From Todiramphus chloris collaris (taxonomy: Eukaryota > Chordata > Aves > Coraciiformes > Alcedinidae): a stretch of 64,000 bases of DNA. Every line of letters begins with the position of its first letter. Within the stretch, counting starts at the first letter, position 1. The stretch covers positions 1,962,451-2,026,450 of the forward strand of contig JANVCC010000072.1 in NCBI GenBank assembly GCA_025345505.1, in the 5' to 3' direction. A program made the position numbers and the translations under genes. The notes beneath the pieces were generated by a model. That model ran no database searches. It had not been told where the DNA came from and saw nothing but the letters and a program-made list of their open reading frames with translations. Positions 59,883-64,000 of this stretch are shown in pieces.

Positions 59883-61762
59883 CAGGGGAATCAACTTAAT
59901 GGCCCAGAAAGTTCCTTAGAGCCCTGTGTTCTGATATCCTTTGCAGCAAACACCGTTGCTATATAGGAGAGTTGAACAGAAATTAAGTGCAGCCCTGTTG
60001 AAATTGTAGTGGGAATTAAAGTTCCCTGAGAATAATTAGCCTTGCTGTGTGTGGTCGGGACATGGAAGAGGCACTTAATGGCTGTTAATATCAACAGGTT
60101 TTTAAGTGGTGGAGGAGATTATAAGTTATTGGGATATTCATACACTAATATTCACTAAAGTTGGAGGCACAAGCCCTTTTGAACAGCACCTATTAATACA
60201 GAGTTGAGATTCCGGTTTAGCATTCACTTAGGTGACAATTGCCTGTGTCCGACTGCCCCTGGCTGTCTCCCAGATGGGGAGGAACCAGAAAATAACACAG
60301 CTTGTCTTTCATTTAGCAATAGAAAATGTTCTTTTTGTAGAGAGAGCTCTGAAAGCATGAACTACTATCAAAATGATCCATTTGTTAGGATTAAAGAGGC
60401 ACACAACAACATGGCTTTCACGCAATGGGATGCCAAATATAGCAAGGAGGGGAACTCAAGGTCCATTTCCCTAAATGCAGACAGACTTCTCAGCAAAATG
60501 AGTCAATTAATTTGGAGCGTGTTCTTAATCTGTTGTCTTAATATCTCAGCTTTAGCGTGCAACTCAAGCTGGAGTCAGGGAGAGGTATTTTGAACATCAC
60601 TCTGTGAAACATCTTGAATGCAGGCAGACGTTTTCTGCCAGCACCATCACTGCCTGGGCTATGAAATTTGTTGAGAATTGTTGTCTAGCAATGTTATAAC
60701 ATGAACCACTCGGTGCTAGGTCTCTTCTTCTAAACTACTAAAAAACATTAAGAATGAATTATGTTAGAGGCACGCCATTAATTGTGTTGTAATTTTCACC
60801 ATGTGTATAATATTTAACTGCACATTTTGTCACAGTGCAATTATAGGAAATGTTTTTCCAAGATGTCTCTCTGTCTATATATACATTGTGGTTGCTCTAA
60901 TTATTCTCCCCAGTGACAATCTACAACATTCTCAGGGTACTGTCTTATAAAACCTTCGCTGATAGACAAGATGCATAGAGGGGTGTAGTGCAGTTCTCTC
61001 TAAATATCATACTTAGTCGAGCAAGAAGTTTGAAAAGTTGTAAGGTCTATGCACATATACTTGTCTCTGCCTTTTCATTTATGTTAGACACACGTCCAGT
61101 ACTTCGTTTTCAGTCCTATGATGCTCTAAGTCTCCAAGGACCCTACAACAACTGAGAGAAATTAGCACTGGAAGAATGTATAATAACTTACCTCAAAATG
61201 ACTGTTGCTCTTTGAAGTATGCTGTGCAGCGTGGTTCTCCTCTGAATTTTCACCTGCATCGTGTACATGGATGCAGTAACGAAGGGCATGCAATTAGTCA
61301 GCAGTTGGCAGACACTGCGCAAGTCACTGCTCTACACTTAATCTCTTCCTGGAATCTTGGGAGAATAATATTTGCATTGGCTTATAACCAAAAATTGTCT
61401 TAAATACAACTTGATTTTGTGTATTTTACCCAATTGTATAATTGTAAGGACAAAATGTGTATATATTAAATGGCATATGCTACATGGAATTTTCCCAAGT
61501 ACAGTATTAACTGTTTTAAAAAACATCTCTCCTGACATATGGTAACATAATGTGGCCAGCACACCTGTCTGGCTGGATAGAAACACTGCAAAAAAGAAAT
61601 AAAAAATGATCTGATTCTCCTTTTACTTCCACCTGGCAAATCAAGAGAGATTTCACTAATGTTGTTATTCTTAGACCATTATATGTTTAGTGCAAATTAG
61701 AGAAGCGTCCTTTCTGCTGTCATACCAAGGTAAGAGAAATCTCTTTTTAATGTACCTAACCT

Positions 61763-61800
61763 CCCCCCCCCCCCCCCAAAAAAAAACCAAACCAAACCAA
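61763..61800. repeat. C15-A9 homopolymer pair with (CCAAA)n
   Basis: Fifteen C (61763-61777) are followed directly by nine A and then CCAAA units. The reverse strand therefore has a G15 run. Length in the assembly is uncertain, since such runs are error-prone in sequencing. Confidence 0.85.
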
Positions 61801-62519
61801 AAACTCACCCTACACAAAAAAAGTATTTAATGCTGTGGGGCACATTTCTTTTAAACATGATGGTAGACAAGCTGTAAGATTAAGAATTGCCAGCTATATC
61901 ATTGCATCACTGAAAAATGAGACTTTGAATTTTAGTATAGTTACAATTTCAACAAAATTTTCACTCAAAGGCTTTGAAATAACAGGCTGGGACTGCGTGC
62001 ATTGGATTGGACCTGCTGACTGAGCACACTGGGAACTTAAAGTCTGATCTCCCACCATGGTCAGCATCAAATCAGTCAGGATTAGTCAGTCTTCTTGCTT
62101 GGGCATTGTGATACTCCGTAGGACAACTGAATCAGGTCTTTTTCTCAGTCATATTTCATCCTTAGGTTTCTCTTAAGTCCATCTAAGTATACAGATAAAT
62201 TTAATGTAAGGAAATCTGGGTGTACAATGAAACTGTAAAGTTTAGAAGACTTGAGATCTGAGCTGCAGAGGTCCATGGAGACTTCATTAGTTTGGGCTGG
62301 TTCAGAGTCATGGCAATGCACGGCCTGCGTGGTTCACTCTCCTCCAGGCATGGATTTACCAAACACAAGGAAGGCTCCATACAGCAACACTAAGATCTCA
62401 TCCAGCCCTTTTGCCTGTGCCTCAAGGCTGTCTTCACCCAGGAAACCAGTATGAGAGACTTCGTTGTTCTGAGGGTATACAATACAGCCATAACTATCTA
62501 ATCTGAGTTGATGGTGTAT

Positions 62520-62564
62520 GGTTTCTTCGGTTGATGGTTTCTTCAGTTGATGGTTTCTTCAGTT
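62520..62564. repeat. 16-bp tandem repeat, nearly three copies
   Basis: The unit GGTTTCTTCAGTTGAT starts at 62520 (with one G for A), 62536 and 62552, the last copy breaking off after GGTTTCTTCAGTT. It is recent enough that the copies differ at only one place. Confidence 0.9.
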
Positions 62565-62773
62565 TTCCTATCTATAGAATGGTTTCATGGGTGGAATCAT
62601 AGACAGAAAATTCTTTGTACTTTTTTAGAATTATTCATTATTATGAAATCAAATTATAAGAGTTATAAAATTCCAGTAAAATCTTGTAACACAACATAAG
62701 AACACATAAGCAATTTCTGAATGTATGAAGAAAATTTATTCAAATCAAGCACAATGGAGTTTAGTTTTCTACG

Positions 62774-64000
62774 GAAATCATAGAATCATAGAATGGTAGG
62801 GGCTGGAGGGGACGTCTGGAGATCATCGAGTCCAGCCCCCCTGCCAACAGAGAAACACCCAGGGCAGGCCACCCAGGAACAGATCCAGGGGGGGTCTTGA
62901 AAGACTCCACAGAAGGAGACTCCACAACCTCTCTGGGCAGCCTGTTCCAGGCTCTGTTACCCTCACAGTGAAGAAGTTTTTTCTCATGTTGAGGTGGAAC
63001 TTCCTGTGTTTCACCTTGTGACCATCACCTCTCATCCTATCACAGGGCACCACTGAAAAGAGCCTGGCCCCTTCTACTTGACACCCACCCTTCAGATATT
63101 TGTAAACATGAACAAGATCCCCTCAGGCTTCTCTTCTCCAGGCTAAACAGCCCCAGGGCTCTCAGCCTTTCCTCATCAGAGAGATGTTCCAGTCCCTTCA
63201 GCATCTTTGTAGCCTCTGTTGGATTCTCTCCAGTATTTCCCTGTCCCCCTTGAACCGGGGAGACCAGAACTGAACACAATGCTCCAGATGTGGTCTCACT
63301 AGTGCAGAGTAGAGGGGGAGGAGAACCTCCCCTGACCTGCTGGCCACACTCTGCTTTATGCACCCCAGGACACCATTGGCCTTCCTGGACACAGGGGCCC
63401 ATTGCTGTTCCATGGAGAACTTACTGTCCAACAGGACACCAAGGTCCCTCTCCATGGGGCTGCTTTCCAGTGGGTCTACCCCTAACCTGTACTGGTACCT
63501 GGTGTTGTTCCTCCCCAGGTGCAGGACTCTACACTTATCCTTGCTGAACTTCATCAGGTTTGCCTTTGCCCAGCTCTCCAGCCTGTCCAGAGCTCACTGG
63601 ATGGCAGCACAGCCTTCTGGTGTATCAGCCACTCCTCCCAGTTTAGTATCATCATCAGACTTGCTGAGGGTACCCTCTATCCCTTCAGCCAGGTCATTGA
63701 TGAAGATGTTGAGTAAGACTGGACCCAGAACTGCCCCCTGGGGAACACCCCTACTTCCAGGTCACCAGCTGGACTCTGCACCACTGATCACAACCCTCTG
63801 AGCTCCTTTGTTCAGCCAGTTCCCAACCCATCTCACTGCCCGCTCTTCTAACCCACACTTCCTGAGCTTACCCACAAGGATCTTATGGGAGACAGTGTCA
63901 AAAGCCTTGCTGAAGTCAAGGTAGACAACATCTGCTGCTCTCCCTGCATCTACCCATTCAGTCACACCATCACACAAGGCTAGCAGATTAGTCTCTGTGT
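62774..64000 (-). mobile_element. CR1 retrotransposon, long copy continuing past the right edge
   Basis: The 3' end is on the left: GAAATCATAGAATCATAGAATGG (terminal octamers, key parts only), then GGGGCTGGAGGGGACGTCTGG, ATCATCGAGTCCAGCCCCCC, followed by the whole C-terminal half of the polyprotein and much of the reverse transcriptase. At least 1.23 kb is present, which is long for a CR1 copy. Nucleotide similarity to the consensus type is high and many codons are intact, so this is the youngest copy here. The 5' end lies outside the window. Confidence 0.97.
62880..64000 (-). pseudogene. CR1 ORF2 (reverse transcriptase) remnant, partial
   Basis: ORF2 of CR1 encodes an endonuclease and a reverse transcriptase used in target-primed reverse transcription. 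Visible from the right edge leftwards are palm motif A (VVYLDFSKAFDTVSH, near 63930-63880), the GVPQG block (near 63750-63735), the catalytic double aspartate at about 63656-63648 (SDDD, where CR1 has FADD), MKFSKDKCRVLHLGRNN (63554 leftwards), [48 protein letters not shown] and FLGGLPW. From 63977 to 63594 one frame runs with TGA stops at 63764-63762 and 63596-63594, the latter in a codon usually CGA. Further left, frame changes are needed near 63215, 63120, 62952 and at the seven-base G run 62888-62894. It is not a functional enzyme. Confidence 0.93.

Larger units (their letters stand above)
59480..59945 (+). mobile_element. Old CR1 retrotransposon with a large internal deletion
   Basis: The left part (59480-59605) reads ATAGTTTAGCAAGCATTGATC, TTACTGATTTTATAGACAAA, AATGTGGAAAATGC and TATCAAGATTTCAGGAAAATG, matching the CR1 reverse-transcriptase palm region. 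The right part (about 59690-59945) matches the polyprotein C-terminus and the 3' untranslated end, including ATGGCCCAGAAAGTTCCTTAGAGCCCTGTG. Roughly a kilobase that should lie between them is missing. The terminal octamers are almost unrecognisable, which fits an old insertion. Assignment is by peptide and nucleotide similarity recalled from CR1 families. Confidence 0.78.
59946..62773. other. Non-coding sequence between two CR1 copies, no gene recognised
   Basis: No gene is recognised. The 129-codon forward frame at 60204-60593 has no domain, and open frames of that length are expected by chance in this window. Simple sequence includes a C15/A9 run with CCAAA units (61763-61800) and a 16-bp tandem repeat (62520-62564). 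Confidence 0.5.

Noticed and set aside
60204-60593. 129-codon forward open frame with a hydrophobic stretch near its end
   Set aside because: No domain or conserved motif, and chance frames of this length are expected in this much sequence. The hydrophobic segment is short and unremarkable.

Overview
The window looks like avian nuclear DNA. The main evidence is a set of CR1 non-LTR retrotransposon copies of very different ages, several ending in the (ATTCTATG)n-type terminal repeat that bird CR1 copies carry. An old MIR-like SINE and a generally CpG-poor background fit the same reading. A crocodilian or turtle origin is less likely but cannot be excluded from sequence alone. Two kinds of evidence are kept apart below: what is read directly from the bases, and similarity to CR1 and MIR consensus sequences recalled from general knowledge rather than from a search.

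I find no protein-coding host gene. The many open frames of 60-200 codons are what chance and GC-rich or repetitive DNA produce; none has a recognisable domain or convincing splice context. The only recognisable proteins are decayed pieces of the CR1 reverse transcriptase polyprotein. I see no rRNA, tRNA, spliceosomal RNA, CRISPR or bacterial feature. The stretch is probably a gene desert or the inside of a large intron.

Layout: 1-14 kb is mostly unique sequence. It holds a perfect 16-bp-stem hairpin (3280-3323), homeodomain-type and GATA-type motif clusters (near 5.7 and 4.7 kb), a purine/pyrimidine-alternating 20-bp tandem repeat (12.2 kb) and a poly-A/poly-T fold-back (13.55 kb). From 14 to 41 kb there are seven CR1 copies plus a MIR-type SINE. 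One of the CR1 copies is a very old, roughly 1.5-kb one at 33.7-35.3 kb. From 41 to 59 kb there is little recognisable repeat. This part holds a CpG island with an adjoining AT-rich block (48.4-49.0 kb), a 54-bp x 3 minisatellite (53.3 kb) and a (TTCC)n array broken by a 10-base N gap (54.6 kb). From 59 kb to the end there is an internally deleted old CR1 (59.5 kb) and a much younger reverse-strand CR1 that runs off the right edge (62.8-64.0 kb).

Nothing in the window forms an operon-like or multi-gene system. If it has a function, it most likely lies in non-coding elements: the CpG island at 48.4-48.84 kb and the candidate conserved blocks named below. The most unusual local structures are the 3.28-kb hairpin, the 13.55-kb fold-back, the 20-bp perfect palindrome at 32.06 kb and the ancient CR1 copy.
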